A DNA stretch of 44,758 nt from an uncultured Lachnoclostridium sp. (GTDB lineage: Bacteria; Bacillota; Clostridia; Lachnospirales; Lachnospiraceae), in contig CAMMSL010000011.1 in NCBI GenBank assembly GCA_946499505.1, positions 32,001 to 76,758 on the forward strand, given 5' to 3'. Shown in pieces: positions 1-9,133 of the stretch. The notes under the pieces were generated by a model. That model searched no databases and was not told the DNA's origin. It saw only the letters and a program-made list of their open reading frames with translations. The stretch's first letter is position 1; the number at the start of each line of letters is the position of its first letter. Both the position numbers and the translations under genes were made by a program.

Positions 1-200
1 TTGCTATTGCAGCCGGATGCGTTGTTGTGGCTATTGTGGGGGCCGTGAAGGAGCGAGGCGTCCATGTGAGAGAAGCTCTGGGAAGAAAGCCGGTTTTTAT
101 CCGGTGGAGCATTTACTATGCGCTTCTTCTGGCGGTGATCGTGATCGCTGCGTACGGAGACGGATATCAGGCGGTGGATATGATATATGCCGGATTTTAG
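1..200 (+). CDS. MBOAT-family O-acyltransferase, C-terminal end (partial)
   Basis: The frame starting at base 3 is open from the window edge to a TAG at 198-200 and encodes the last 65 residues of a membrane protein. Visible are a hydrophobic segment, a basic loop (VREALGRKP), a second hydrophobic segment (FIRWSIYYALLLAVIVIAAY) and the short ending YGDGYQAVDMIYAGF. That ending resembles AlgI/DltB-type membrane-bound O-acyltransferases, which move acetyl or acyl groups onto extracellular polymers. The SGNH-type gene that follows 36 bases later is the usual partner of such enzymes, which supports the call. The catalytic His lies outside the window, so the family is inferred from the C-terminus and context. 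Confidence 0.6.
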   Translation, partial: AIAAGCVVVAIVGAVKERGVHVREALGRKPVFIRWSIYYALLLAVIVIAAYGDGYQAVDMIYAGF

Positions 201-236
201 CAGTAATTCAATTTGAGAATTTTAAAGGAGGTTCAT

Positions 237-1193
237 GTGAAGAAAAGAAAGAAGATCATACTGGCTTTAATTATATTTATAGCATTGCTGTGGATATGTT
301 CTGCCGGGATACAGATCGTGGCGAGAAATGTAAAAGGTGCCATAAATGAAAGAAGCCGCGTGTTCGCATCTGTAAGTTCGGAACCCGAGAAAACGATCGA
401 TCTGCTTGTGGCGGGAGACAGCGAGAGTTATACATCGATATCCCCTATGGATCTGTGGAATCAAACAGGGATTGCAGCCTATGACTGCGGACAGCCTGCC
501 CAGCGGATTCAGGAAACATATTATGTACTTAAGACTGCTTTCCAGAAACAGTCACCGAAACTGGTGCTCCTTGAGACAAATACTATGTTTCGGAATCCCG
601 GGTTCCTCACAAATCTGCAGCTGTCTCTGACCGAGCCGCTGAATTATCATTTCCCTATTTTCCGTTATCACAATGCGTGGAAGGCACTGTTTGACGGGCC
701 GGGCGGATTGAAGAGCGGATACATGGGATTTGAGATCCGGGATAAGACTGTGTCCTACGAGGGTGATGAAAATTATATGAAAGAGACAAAGGATAAGACA
801 GAGATTCCGGAAGTTACGCGTATCTACATGGATAAGATCAGAAATCTGTGCAGAAAAAACGGTGCCGATCTTCTTTTGTTCAGTGCACCCTCTCCCGTGA
901 ATTACAATTATAAGAAGTATAATGCTCTAAAAGAATATGCAGAAGAGGCGGATCTTCCATATGTGGATCTGAACCTGAGATATCGGGATATCGGCATTGA
1001 CTGGAAAAAAGACAGCTATGACAAAGGAGATCATCTGAATATAGACGGAGCCAGAAAGGTGACAGAGTTTATGGCAAAATATCTGACGGACAATTATCAG
1101 CTTCCGGACCGCAGAGAAGACGGCCGCTGGAAAGAATGGAACGAACTGGCGGAGAGCTATTTTAAAGAGTTGGAGCAATGTGTTATACTTTAA
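237..1193 (+). CDS. SGNH/GDSL-like hydrolase, DltD/AlgX-type partner of MBOAT acyltransferase
   Basis: This is a 318-residue protein. I chose the GTG at 237 because a strong AAAGGAGG lies at 224-231; the longer frame would start inside that site. Residues about 4-25 form a signal anchor (basic start, then LALIIFIALLWICSAGIQIV). A GDSE block (LLVAGDSES) supplies the likely nucleophilic Ser. A late D-x-x-H (GDHLNIDG) matches the catalytic Asp-His pair of SGNH enzymes. It follows an MBOAT gene and probably works with it outside the membrane in acylating a wall polymer or exopolysaccharide. Substrate cannot be told from sequence. Confidence 0.72.
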   Translation: MKKRKKIILALIIFIALLWICSAGIQIVARNVKGAINERSRVFASVSSEPEKTIDLLVAGDSESYTSISPMDLWNQTGIAAYDCGQPAQRIQETYYVLKTAFQKQSPKLVLLETNTMFRNPGFLTNLQLSLTEPLNYHFPIFRYHNAWKALFDGPGGLKSGYMGFEIRDKTVSYEGDENYMKETKDKTEIPEVTRIYMDKIRNLCRKNGADLLLFSAPSPVNYNYKKYNALKEYAEEADLPYVDLNLRYRDIGIDWKKDSYDKGDHLNIDGARKVTEFMAKYLTDNYQLPDRREDGRWKEWNELAESYFKELEQCVIL

Positions 1194-1238
1194 TAAAATG
1201 CAGAACGAAAAATATTGCGGAAGGAGGAGTGGAGTAAC

Positions 1239-2627
1239 ATGGCAAAGTACAGATGCAGCGTATGCGGCTATATTTATGATGAGGAACATGAAGGAGCCCC
1301 GTTTTCTGAACTGAAAGAATGTCCGGTCTGCCATCAGCCGGCAGATAAGTTTACGGTATACAAGGAAGACCACGGCACAGAGATGCCTCAGAAAAAGGAG
1401 CTGAAACTGGAGTATCCGAAAGAGTTTGTGCGTCACGATGATTCCAGCAGATATATGAAAGAAATCCATGAAATGGCGGTGACGGGAAAGAGTATTTCGG
1501 CATCCATGGGTACAGAGCAGCCCATGCCGTCATGGGATGATATCCTGATCCTCGGCGCCCAACTGGATCCAATGCCTCTTGACGAAGACGCACCGGTGAA
1601 GACAACGACAGTGATCGGAAAGCATGCGGCAAAACCACTGATCCTTGAGAATCCGGTGTATGTCTCCCATATGTCGTTCGGAGCGTTATCCAGAGAGGCT
1701 AAGATATCTCTGGCAAGGGGATCTTCCATGGCGCACAGTGCCATGTGTTCCGGTGAGGGAGGTATCATTCACGAGGAGATGCAGGCAGCAGATAAATACA
1801 TATTCGAGTATGTGGGCAATCTCTACAGTGTAACTCCTGAAAATCTGCGCAATGCGGATGCCATCGAGATCAAGATCGGGCAGGGAACAAAGCCCGGAAT
1901 GGGCGGACACCTTCCGGGAGAGAAAGTAACCCGTGAGATCAGTGAAGTACGGAATAAGCCCATGGGCAAGGACGTCATCGCGCCTTCCAGATTCCCGGGC
2001 ATCAATACGAAGGATGATCTGAAGAATCTGATCACACAGCTTCGATATGCCTCGGAAGGCAGGCCCATCGGTGTGAAGATCGCGGCGGGACGTATCGAGA
2101 GAGACCTTGCGTTCTGTGTATATGCAGAGCCGGATTTTATCACTATAGACGGGCGCGGAGGTGCGACGGGATCTTCGCCCAAATTGCTGCGGGATTCCGC
2201 CAGTGTTCCCACAATCTATGCGCTTCATCGGGCAAGAAAATATCTGGACAGCATCGGATCCGATATCAGCCTGATCATTACGGGCGGCTTAAGAGTATCA
2301 TCGGATTTTGCAAAAGCGATCGCTATGGGAGCTGATGCAGTTGCAGTGGCATCTGCGGCTCTTATCGCTATGGCATGCCAGCAGTATAAGATCTGTGGTA
2401 CAGGGATGTGCCCGATGGGAATCGCCACCCAGGATGAGGATCTGAGAGAACGGCTTCATGAGGACGCTGCTGCTGCAAGAGTGGCGAACTTTCTCAATGT
2501 CTCCCTGGAGGAATTGAAGATGTTTGCCAGGATCACGGGGCATGAGAATCTTCATGATCTGTCTATAGATGATCTGTGTACGATCAGCCGTGAGATCAGC
2601 GAGTATACGGATATTCCGCATGCATAA
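1239..2627 (+). CDS. Rubredoxin-glutamate synthase domain fusion (FMN-binding GltB-like)
   Basis: This is a 462-residue protein with ATG at 1239 and an AAGGAGGAG site just upstream. Residues 1-45 are a rubredoxin-type iron knuckle domain (CSVCGY, then CPVCHQPADKF). The rest is the FMN-binding central domain of glutamate synthase, with TKPGMGGHLPG, a glycine-rich phosphate-binding stretch (DGRGGATGSSP) and a C-x5-C-x4-C motif (CQQYKICGTGMC) for the 3Fe-4S cluster. It lacks the glutaminase domain of full glutamate synthase. The fusion is known from clostridia and is probably a redox enzyme fed electrons through its own rubredoxin. Its physiological substrate is not established from this sequence. 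It appears monocistronic. Confidence 0.88.
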   Translation: MAKYRCSVCGYIYDEEHEGAPFSELKECPVCHQPADKFTVYKEDHGTEMPQKKELKLEYPKEFVRHDDSSRYMKEIHEMAVTGKSISASMGTEQPMPSWDDILILGAQLDPMPLDEDAPVKTTTVIGKHAAKPLILENPVYVSHMSFGALSREAKISLARGSSMAHSAMCSGEGGIIHEEMQAADKYIFEYVGNLYSVTPENLRNADAIEIKIGQGTKPGMGGHLPGEKVTREISEVRNKPMGKDVIAPSRFPGINTKDDLKNLITQLRYASEGRPIGVKIAAGRIERDLAFCVYAEPDFITIDGRGGATGSSPKLLRDSASVPTIYALHRARKYLDSIGSDISLIITGGLRVSSDFAKAIAMGADAVAVASAALIAMACQQYKICGTGMCPMGIATQDEDLRERLHEDAAAARVANFLNVSLEELKMFARITGHENLHDLSIDDLCTISREISEYTDIPHA

Positions 2628-2681
2628 AGTATCATTGATTTTGAAGAAACTCAAACATATAATATAGACAGAAACTTTTAT

Positions 2682-2703
2682 CGTCACCTGTTATCAGGTG
2701 GCG
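2682..2703 (+). promoter_or_regulatory. Hairpin in leader of the LacI-type regulator gene
   Basis: A 9-bp stem with a TTAT loop (CGTCACCTG / CAGGTGGCG, one G-T pair) ends 22 bases before the repressor ATG. It is not followed by a T-tract, so it is more likely an operator or an mRNA structure than a terminator. The CACCTG-TTAT-CAGGTG core is also a good DNA palindrome. Function is unproven. Confidence 0.4.
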
Positions 2704-2725
2704 ATTTCATCAGGAGGAAATTGTT

Positions 2726-3796
2726 ATGACGATCAAGGAGATCGCGCAGCTCGCCGGGGTTTCGAGTGCTGCTGTATCCAGATATTTAAACGGCGGTTAC
2801 GTCAGTGAAGAGAAGAAGGAGCAGATCAGAAAGGTGATCGAGGAGACCGGGTATCAGCCATCAGCACAGGCGCGGATCCTGCGCACGAAGAAGGCATGTC
2901 TCGTAGGTGTCGTAGTGCCGAAGATCAATTCGGAGTCTATCAGCCGTGTCACGGCAGGAATCGAACAGGTACTTTCCAGGAGAGGATATCAGATGCTGCT
3001 TGCAAGTACTGACAATGACCCGGGCAAGGAAATCACATATTTGAAACTGTTTGAGAATTATCCGGTAGACGGGATCATCCTGATCGGAACCGTCATAACG
3101 ACGGGACACAAGAAATTTTTGAAAGATTCTAAAGTACCTGTCGTGGTAGTAGGACAATATACGAAGTATGCCAACTGCATTTATCATGATGACTACGGCG
3201 CGGGCAAAGCCATGGGCAGACTCGTGGCGGCCGAACTGAAGAAAGCATGGAAGGAAACCGGTGAATCCCGTGGAAAAATTGCTTATATCGGAGTGACAAA
3301 GGAAGATAAAGCAGTCGGCGTATCGAGAGAGGACGGATTCCGTTCGGGACTGAAGTCCGAGGGAATGCTGCTGGAGCCGGATTATGTAAAGACCGTGGAA
3401 TTTACCATGGATTCCGGTTATCATGCAGCGCTTGAACTGCTGGAACAGAAGCAGGATATCCGGATCATATCATGCGCCACCGATACGATCGCGGCGGGCG
3501 CCATCGAAGCAATCCTTGTATACAGCAGACAGAATGTACCGCGCTCTGCGGCAGATTCGGGGACAAGGATGCAGTATGTTCTGAATCATTCAGGAATCCG
3601 GGTGACCGGATTTGGAGACAACCAGTTTTTAAAAGCTGTCACGGGGGGAATCCCTACCGTGCATTTCGGATATAAAACAAGCGGGATCCGGGGAGCGGAG
3701 CTGCTTCTTGACGTGATCGAGCGGGGGGAGAAGATTCCCATTGAGATGAAATTGGGATTCAGGCTGGAAGAGCCGCAGGAGAGAGAAAAGAGGTAA
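2726..3796 (+). CDS. scrR: LacI-family repressor of the sucrose operon
   Basis: This is a 356-residue protein with ATG at 2726 after a good AGGAGGAAA site. Residues 1-55 are the LacI helix-turn-helix and hinge (TIKEIAQLAGVSSAAVSRYL, then YQPSAQARILRTKK). Residues 60-350 are the periplasmic-binding-like effector domain, with DGIILIG, the VTGFGDNQF region and GIRGAELLLDVI. It lies directly upstream of, and in line with, a sucrose PTS gene whose promoter carries a LacI-type palindrome, so sucrose or its phosphate is the likely inducer. The symbol rests on context. Confidence 0.85.
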   Translation: MTIKEIAQLAGVSSAAVSRYLNGGYVSEEKKEQIRKVIEETGYQPSAQARILRTKKACLVGVVVPKINSESISRVTAGIEQVLSRRGYQMLLASTDNDPGKEITYLKLFENYPVDGIILIGTVITTGHKKFLKDSKVPVVVVGQYTKYANCIYHDDYGAGKAMGRLVAAELKKAWKETGESRGKIAYIGVTKEDKAVGVSREDGFRSGLKSEGMLLEPDYVKTVEFTMDSGYHAALELLEQKQDIRIISCATDTIAAGAIEAILVYSRQNVPRSAADSGTRMQYVLNHSGIRVTGFGDNQFLKAVTGGIPTVHFGYKTSGIRGAELLLDVIERGEKIPIEMKLGFRLEEPQEREKR

Positions 3797-3916
3797 TGTC
3801 CGCGGCAGCAGGTTCTGTCTGCATGGATGGAACACAGGTGGATAACAATATAAGATATCGATTTCATATAAAAATCATATAAAGATGCAATATGCACAAA
3901 AAATAATACGAAATAT

Positions 3917-3991
3917 CGGTAAAAATTCCATCTTTACAAATAGGATTTTTACCGGTATTATTTATATGAAAGATGTGAAATCGATTACACA
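3917..3991 (+). promoter_or_regulatory. scrA promoter with LacI-type operator and flanking inverted repeat
   Basis: A sigma-A promoter is readable: -35 TTTACA at 3933-3938, 17-bp spacer, -10 TATTAT at 3956-3961. Right after the expected start lies the near-perfect palindrome GTGAAATCGATTACAC (3975-3990), which has the central CG and symmetry of LacI/CcpA-family operators. A repressor bound there would block the transcription start. A second inverted repeat (CGGTAAAAAT at 3917-3926 against ATTTTTACCG at 3945-3954) encloses the -35 box. It could be another regulator site or the end of the repressor transcript. A half-site (TATCGATTTC) is also present near 3855. Confidence 0.7.
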
Positions 3992-4009
3992 TAAGGAAGG
4001 AGAGTTACC

Positions 4010-5959
4010 ATGGATTACAGAAAGACCGCACAGGAAATCCTTGATAAAGTAGGCGGCAGCAAAAATATCGTGTCTGCTGCACACTGTGCAACAAGGCTCC
4101 GTCTTGTAATTGCTGATAACAGCAAGGCAGACAAGGCAGCAATAGAAAATGTTGAGGGAGTGAAGGGGGTATTCGAGGCGTCCGGCCAGCTCCAGATCAT
4201 CCTCGGTACAGGAACAGTAAATAAAGTATTTGATGAATTCATCTCCATTGCAGGCATAACTGCCAGCACGAAGGCGGAGGCGAAAGAGGCGGCAGCCAAG
4301 CAGCAGAATATATTTCTGAGGGCGATCAAGCTTCTGGGAGATATTTTTGTGCCGATCATCCCGGCTATCGTGGCGAGCGGTTTCCTCATGGGTATCATGA
4401 ATTCACTGGACTTCATGATCAACAACGGATTTATCAGCATGGATACGAGCAGTTCCATCTATGTATTTGCAAATCTGTTCAGTAACACGGCATATACATT
4501 CCTGCAGATCCTGATCGCGTTCTCGGCGGCAAAAGCTTTTGGAGCCAACCCGTATCTTGGTGCGGTCATCGGTATGATCATGATCAATCCGGCACTTCAG
4601 AATGCATATACCGTTGCTACAGACGGTGTACAGCAGACACAGTCAGTATTCTTCGGACTGTACGACATCGATATGGTAGGTTACCAGGGCCATGTTATTC
4701 CGGTCGTTATCGCGGTATGGCTCCTCTCCGTTATCGAGAAGAAGCTGCACAAGATCGTGCCGGAAGTTCTGGATCTGTTTGTCACACCGCTTGTCAGCGT
4801 GTTCGTGACAGGATATCTGACGCTGGCGATCATCGGACCTGTCTTTGTATGGGCTGAAAATGCGATCCTCGGCGCGATCCAGTGGATGCTCACTCTTCCG
4901 CTTGGCATCGGAAGTCTTATCATGGGTGCTCTGTATGCGCCGACGGTCGTAACAGGTATCCATCAGATGTATACTGCGATTGATATCGGACAGATCGCGC
5001 AGTACGGCGTTACATACTGGCTGCCTCTCGCAAGTGCGGCAAATGTGGCACAGGGAGCTGCGGCTCTTGCGGTTGCACTGAAATCAAAAGACAAGAAAGT
5101 AAAATCACTGGCTCTACCGTCTTCTTTAAGTGCATTTATGGGAATCACGGAGCCGGCGATCTTCGGTGTAAACTTAAGATTCTTCAAGCCGTTTATCGCA
5201 GGATGTATCGGCGGCGGATGCGGAGCTCTGTATGCGTCTATCGTTCATCTTGGAGCAAAAGGAACAGGCGTGACAGGTATTTTCGGTATCCTGCTCTGTC
5301 TTGATGAGCCGGTACAGTACTTAATAGAAATGGTGATCGCAGTAGGTGTTGCGTTTGCTATCTCGTTCATTATCTATCGGGATGCGAAGCCGGAGGCAGC
5401 TGCAGCCGGAGCGACAGCAGGAACGGCAGGAAACGCAGATGCTGAGCCGTCAGATGCGGCACTTGCAGATTCGCAGGCAGATGAAGGAGCAAAGGCTGAG
5501 GTTACAGAGGAAGAACTCAGAAGCCCTGTAAACGGAAAAGTAATTCCGCTTACGGAAGTGACAGATGAGACATTTGCATCTGAGATGCTCGGTACAACTG
5601 TCGCAGTGGAACCGGAAGACGGCAGGATCGTGGCTCCGTGTGATGGTGAGGTGCTCAATGTATTTGACACAGGACATGCGGTATGTCTGACAACACAGTC
5701 CGGCGGTGAACTTCTGATCCACGTTGGAGTAGATACGGTTAAGCTGGAAGGTAAAGGATTTACGAAGAAGGTTTCCGACGGAGCAAAGGTACACGCCGGA
5801 GATGTACTGATAGAGGCAGATCTGGATACAATACGAAATGCAGGATATCCTGCGACAACCATGGTCATCCTGACTAATGCGGATGAGTATTCAGAAGTTA
5901 AAAAAGCTGAGCCGGGTGTGACAGGGACAGACAAGATCATCATGAACCTTAAAAAATAA
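4010..5959 (+). CDS. scrA: Sucrose-specific PTS enzyme IIBCA
   Basis: This 649-residue protein imports and phosphorylates sucrose. Domain order is visible: EIIB at residues 1-85 with the phospho-cysteine Cys26 in HCATRLRL; a membrane EIIC domain at about 100-460 with many hydrophobic segments and the conserved GITEPAIFGVNLRF; an Ala/Glu-rich linker at 462-500; and an EIIA domain at about 505-649 with the phospho-histidine His571 in LIHVGVDTV. The start follows an AAGGAAGGAG site. It is controlled by the operator immediately upstream and is followed by the sucrose-6-phosphate hydrolase gene. Fusion of the EIIA domain means no separate EIIA is needed. Sucrose specificity is inferred from family resemblance and the neighbouring GH32 gene. 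Confidence 0.93.
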   Translation: MDYRKTAQEILDKVGGSKNIVSAAHCATRLRLVIADNSKADKAAIENVEGVKGVFEASGQLQIILGTGTVNKVFDEFISIAGITASTKAEAKEAAAKQQNIFLRAIKLLGDIFVPIIPAIVASGFLMGIMNSLDFMINNGFISMDTSSSIYVFANLFSNTAYTFLQILIAFSAAKAFGANPYLGAVIGMIMINPALQNAYTVATDGVQQTQSVFFGLYDIDMVGYQGHVIPVVIAVWLLSVIEKKLHKIVPEVLDLFVTPLVSVFVTGYLTLAIIGPVFVWAENAILGAIQWMLTLPLGIGSLIMGALYAPTVVTGIHQMYTAIDIGQIAQYGVTYWLPLASAANVAQGAAALAVALKSKDKKVKSLALPSSLSAFMGITEPAIFGVNLRFFKPFIAGCIGGGCGALYASIVHLGAKGTGVTGIFGILLCLDEPVQYLIEMVIAVGVAFAISFIIYRDAKPEAAAAGATAGTAGNADAEPSDAALADSQADEGAKAEVTEEELRSPVNGKVIPLTEVTDETFASEMLGTTVAVEPEDGRIVAPCDGEVLNVFDTGHAVCLTTQSGGELLIHVGVDTVKLEGKGFTKKVSDGAKVHAGDVLIEADLDTIRNAGYPATTMVILTNADEYSEVKKAEPGVTGTDKIIMNLKK

Positions 5960-5990
5960 AATCTGAGAACAAGAAAAGTATCAGACAATA

Positions 5991-6027
5991 TCAGCGCCGG
6001 CACCATGGGGAAAAGGTCCGGCGCTGA
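5991..6027 (+). promoter_or_regulatory. Intercistronic hairpin between scrA and scrB
   Basis: A perfect 10-bp GC-rich stem (TCAGCGCCGG / CCGGCGCTGA) with a 17-base loop lies between the scrA stop and the scrB ribosome binding site. There is no proper T-tract. It may stabilise the scrA message or partially attenuate scrB expression. Confidence 0.55.
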
Positions 6028-6049
6028 TTTGAAACAGGGAGAAGATTAT

Positions 6050-7459
6050 ATGACTGCATTGACAAATGATTTGATAAAACTGACGACCGAAGCGGAAAAG
6101 AATGTGAAAAGCGACGGAAAATTCCGGCAGAAACTGCATCTTATGCCGCCTGTCGGATGGCTGAATGACCCCAACGGTCTCTGCCAGTTTAAGGGTGTTT
6201 ATCATGCTTTTTTTCAGTACTCGCCGTTTAATGCAGAGGGCGGAGTCAAGATGTGGGGACACTATACAAGCCGGGACATGATCGACTGGGAATATCAGGG
6301 CGTGATGCTTTATCCGGATCAGCCGTTTGACTGCAGCGGCGTATATTCGGGATGTGCCTTGATCGAGGACGGAGAAATGTATCTGTATTACACGGGCAAC
6401 GTAAAGCTTGAGGACAGCGGCGACTACGACTATATTAATACCGGCCGTCAGTCAAACACAGTGCTGGTGACAAGCAAGGACGGCATCCATTTCGGGAAAA
6501 AGCAGCTGCTTATGAGAAACAATGATTATCCGGCTGGCCTTACCCTCCATGTGCGTGACCCGAAAGTATGGAAAGAACATGGAACATACTATATGCTTCA
6601 GGGAGCACGTACAAAAGAAGATATGGGACAGGCTGTGATCTTCCGGTCAGACGATAAAATAAACTGGACATTTTACAGCCGCGTAGAGACAGAAGAAAAA
6701 TTCGGTTACATGTGGGAGTGCCCGGACTACTTTGAAGTGGACGGGACAAAGATCTTATCCGCATCCGTGCAGGGGCTGACAGGAGAAGAGTGGAAAGACC
6801 GCAATGTTTACCAGTCGGGATACTTCACTGTGAAGGGTGATATTCTCGGACAATACAGCCTGTCTGACTACTGCCTTTGGGATTACGGTTTCGATTACTA
6901 TGCACCGCAGAGCTTTGAGACAGAGGACGGCAGGCGGATCCAGATTGGCTGGATGGGAATGCCGGACTGCGAAGAGTATACAAACCGGACGATCGAAGAC
7001 GGCTGGCAGCACTGCTTTACCTTCCCGCGGGAAGTGTTCGTAAAGGATGGAATCATCAGACAGAGACCAGTGAGAGAACTCGAAGCAAGAAAAATATTAT
7101 CTGAGGAAACAAAAAACAGACTGGAAACAAAAAAATATACAGTATATGAAGCTGTTATAAATAACATCTTGGATGATCAATTCCGTGCAGTACTTGCAGA
7201 AGAACTAATTGTGAAGTATGAAAATAATAGATTTAAAATTGAATTTATGAACAATAGAAATGATAAAGTTTCCTGTGGGCGCAAATCCAGATCAGTGGAG
7301 ATAGATCATTTGACAGATGTCAGAATACTGGCAGATGAATCCTCTGTGGAAATATTTGTAAATGAAGGAGCATATGTTTTCAGCACGAGGTATTATCCGG
7401 AAGAGCCGGGAGTCAGTATAGGAGCAGAAGGAGCGGAGATCAGGCTATACCGCATTTAA
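6050..7459 (+). CDS. scrB: Sucrose-6-phosphate hydrolase (GH32)
   Basis: This is a 469-residue enzyme that cleaves sucrose-6-phosphate delivered by the PTS into glucose-6-phosphate and fructose. I chose ATG 6050, preceded by AGGGAGAAG, over the longer frame at 6005, which begins inside the intercistronic hairpin. GH32 motifs are present: the WLNDPNG block with nucleophile Asp40, the RDP transition-state stabiliser (HVRDPKVW) and the WECPDYF acid/base region. The C-terminal beta-sandwich from about 7085 to 7330 is visibly richer in A and T than the catalytic part, so the gene may be mosaic. A clean terminator follows. Confidence 0.93.
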   Translation: MTALTNDLIKLTTEAEKNVKSDGKFRQKLHLMPPVGWLNDPNGLCQFKGVYHAFFQYSPFNAEGGVKMWGHYTSRDMIDWEYQGVMLYPDQPFDCSGVYSGCALIEDGEMYLYYTGNVKLEDSGDYDYINTGRQSNTVLVTSKDGIHFGKKQLLMRNNDYPAGLTLHVRDPKVWKEHGTYYMLQGARTKEDMGQAVIFRSDDKINWTFYSRVETEEKFGYMWECPDYFEVDGTKILSASVQGLTGEEWKDRNVYQSGYFTVKGDILGQYSLSDYCLWDYGFDYYAPQSFETEDGRRIQIGWMGMPDCEEYTNRTIEDGWQHCFTFPREVFVKDGIIRQRPVRELEARKILSEETKNRLETKKYTVYEAVINNILDDQFRAVLAEELIVKYENNRFKIEFMNNRNDKVSCGRKSRSVEIDHLTDVRILADESSVEIFVNEGAYVFSTRYYPEEPGVSIGAEGAEIRLYRI

Positions 7460-7464
7460 GGAGC

Positions 7465-7506
7465 ACCGGGCATTTTTATAGTGCCCGGTACTTTTGTGCC
7501 TTTTTT
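7465..7506 (+). terminator. Rho-independent terminator of the sucrose operon
   Basis: An 8-bp stem ACCGGGCA / TGCCCGGT is followed by T-rich sequence ending in a run of six T. It lies six bases after the scrB stop. Confidence 0.85.
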
Positions 7507-7530
7507 CAGAAAATCTCGACAAAACTTTCC

Positions 7531-7559
7531 TTGCATACCTATGTTAAATTTACTATAAT
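7531..7559 (+). promoter_or_regulatory. Sigma-A promoter of the D,D-carboxypeptidase gene
   Basis: TTGCAT at 7531-7536 and TATAAT at 7554-7559 are separated by 17 bp. They lie 35 bases before the start codon and just after the previous terminator. Confidence 0.75.
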
Positions 7560-7594
7560 GAGAAAAAGTTTACGTTTTATGTCGGAGGAATGAG

Positions 7595-9133
7595 ATGAGG
7601 ACAGTCTTAAAACGTATGACCACAGTGCTGTTGCTGTTGATCATGATAATAATAATGCCCGTATCCGAGGTTCGAGCGGAACCGCAGGCCGGGCAGACAA
7701 CGGATAATGCGGCAGCGCAGGGGACGGAACTCTCGGATTTTGAGAAACAGAAGCAGGCTTCTTACGACACAGTTCCGGAGACAAATAATATTGACGGCTG
7801 GCCGGAAGGACCGAAAGTGTACGGCAATTCAGCCATTGTCATGGATATGAACAGCGGAGCCATATTGTATGGCAAGAAAATAGATGAACAGCATTATCCC
7901 GCCAGCATCACTAAGCTGCTCACAGTTCTTATAGCTCTGGAAAATTCAAGTCTTGACGATGAAGTGCTCTTTTCCCAGGAAAGTATCGATATTTTAAGAT
8001 CCGATTACGCCAGTATCGGGATGCGCCCCGGCGAGATTCTGAGTATGGAGGATGCACTGTATGCCACTATGCTTGCATCTGCCAACGAAGTCGCATATGC
8101 TGTCGGTGAGAATGTGGGAAAGCTCATGGGCGGCGATTATAATACGTTTATTCAGGCCATGAATGACCGGAGTGCAGAGTTGGGCTGTACAGGTTCCAAC
8201 TGGACGAATGCCAACGGCCTTCATGATGATCAGCACTATACGACAGCCCATGACATGGCATTGATAACTTCCGCTTTGTATCAATATGAAGAATTCCGCA
8301 CGATCGCGCAGACATTGACATATACGATCGGCCCGACGAATCTGGTAAATGAAGAAAGAGTATTTCAGCAGCATCATAAAATGCTCTGGCCAGGGAACAG
8401 CAATTATTATGAGTACTGTACGGGCGGAAAGACAGGATATACAGATAAATCCAGAACAACGCTTGTCACTACTGCAGATAACGGAACACTGCAGCTCGTG
8501 GCGGTAGTGCTTCAGGATGACGGCGATGTATATGCGGATACAAGGTCGATGTTCGACTATGGATTTAATAATTTTTCCAAAGTCCTTTTAAGCGGGGAGA
8601 AAATGCCGGAAGAAATCCGGTCTTATACAGACAGCGATTCTTATGTACTTCTTCCGGATGGAGTTACGTTTGATTCCCTCGATCATGAGGTTACAGTTGA
8701 AGATGAGAAAGATGCGTCCGGACGGATCACATTTTTCTATAAAGAGCAGAATGTGGGGAGCGCGGATGTGGTGCTGACTCCGGAATATGTGGAAGAGGCG
8801 ACCGGATACACAACCAGGCTTGAACTCAGCGGCCCGAATAACACAGAGGAGACAGATACGCAGGAGAATTTTTTTGCTTTCCTGCCAATGCCGGCACCGA
8901 TCATGCTGTGTATTGTGGCAGCAGCAGTGATAGTGGCTCTGTTCTTTTTAATAGTGGTCGTCGCTCTCAGACGAAAGAAAGCCCGGAAAAAACATCGTAT
9001 GATGGCCAGAAAAAAGAAACATCAGATGCAGAAGCGGCATGGAGCGGGCCGGCAGCAAACCCGCTATCGGAAAGGAACTTCCGCTCATGTCCGTCACCAG
9101 GCATCAGCCAGTAAAAAACGAAGACGAAGTTAG
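7595..9133 (+). CDS. D-alanyl-D-alanine carboxypeptidase (PBP5/DacF family, S11)
   Basis: This 512-residue penicillin-binding protein trims the terminal D-Ala from peptidoglycan stem peptides. It has a signal peptide (residues 1-28) and all three catalytic motifs: S104-I-T-K107, S162-A-N164 and K279-T-G281. A C-terminal beta-rich domain (about 335-430) follows. A hydrophobic helix near 448-472 and a very Lys/Arg-rich tail after 473 suggest C-terminal membrane anchoring with a basic cytoplasmic end, instead of the amphipathic helix of classic PBP5. The gene is transcribed alone. Its last four bases overlap the convergent AraC-type gene, with no terminator seen between them. Confidence 0.92.
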   Translation: MRTVLKRMTTVLLLLIMIIIMPVSEVRAEPQAGQTTDNAAAQGTELSDFEKQKQASYDTVPETNNIDGWPEGPKVYGNSAIVMDMNSGAILYGKKIDEQHYPASITKLLTVLIALENSSLDDEVLFSQESIDILRSDYASIGMRPGEILSMEDALYATMLASANEVAYAVGENVGKLMGGDYNTFIQAMNDRSAELGCTGSNWTNANGLHDDQHYTTAHDMALITSALYQYEEFRTIAQTLTYTIGPTNLVNEERVFQQHHKMLWPGNSNYYEYCTGGKTGYTDKSRTTLVTTADNGTLQLVAVVLQDDGDVYADTRSMFDYGFNNFSKVLLSGEKMPEEIRSYTDSDSYVLLPDGVTFDSLDHEVTVEDEKDASGRITFFYKEQNVGSADVVLTPEYVEEATGYTTRLELSGPNNTEETDTQENFFAFLPMPAPIMLCIVAAAVIVALFFLIVVVALRRKKARKKHRMMARKKKHQMQKRHGAGRQQTRYRKGTSAHVRHQASASKKRRRS

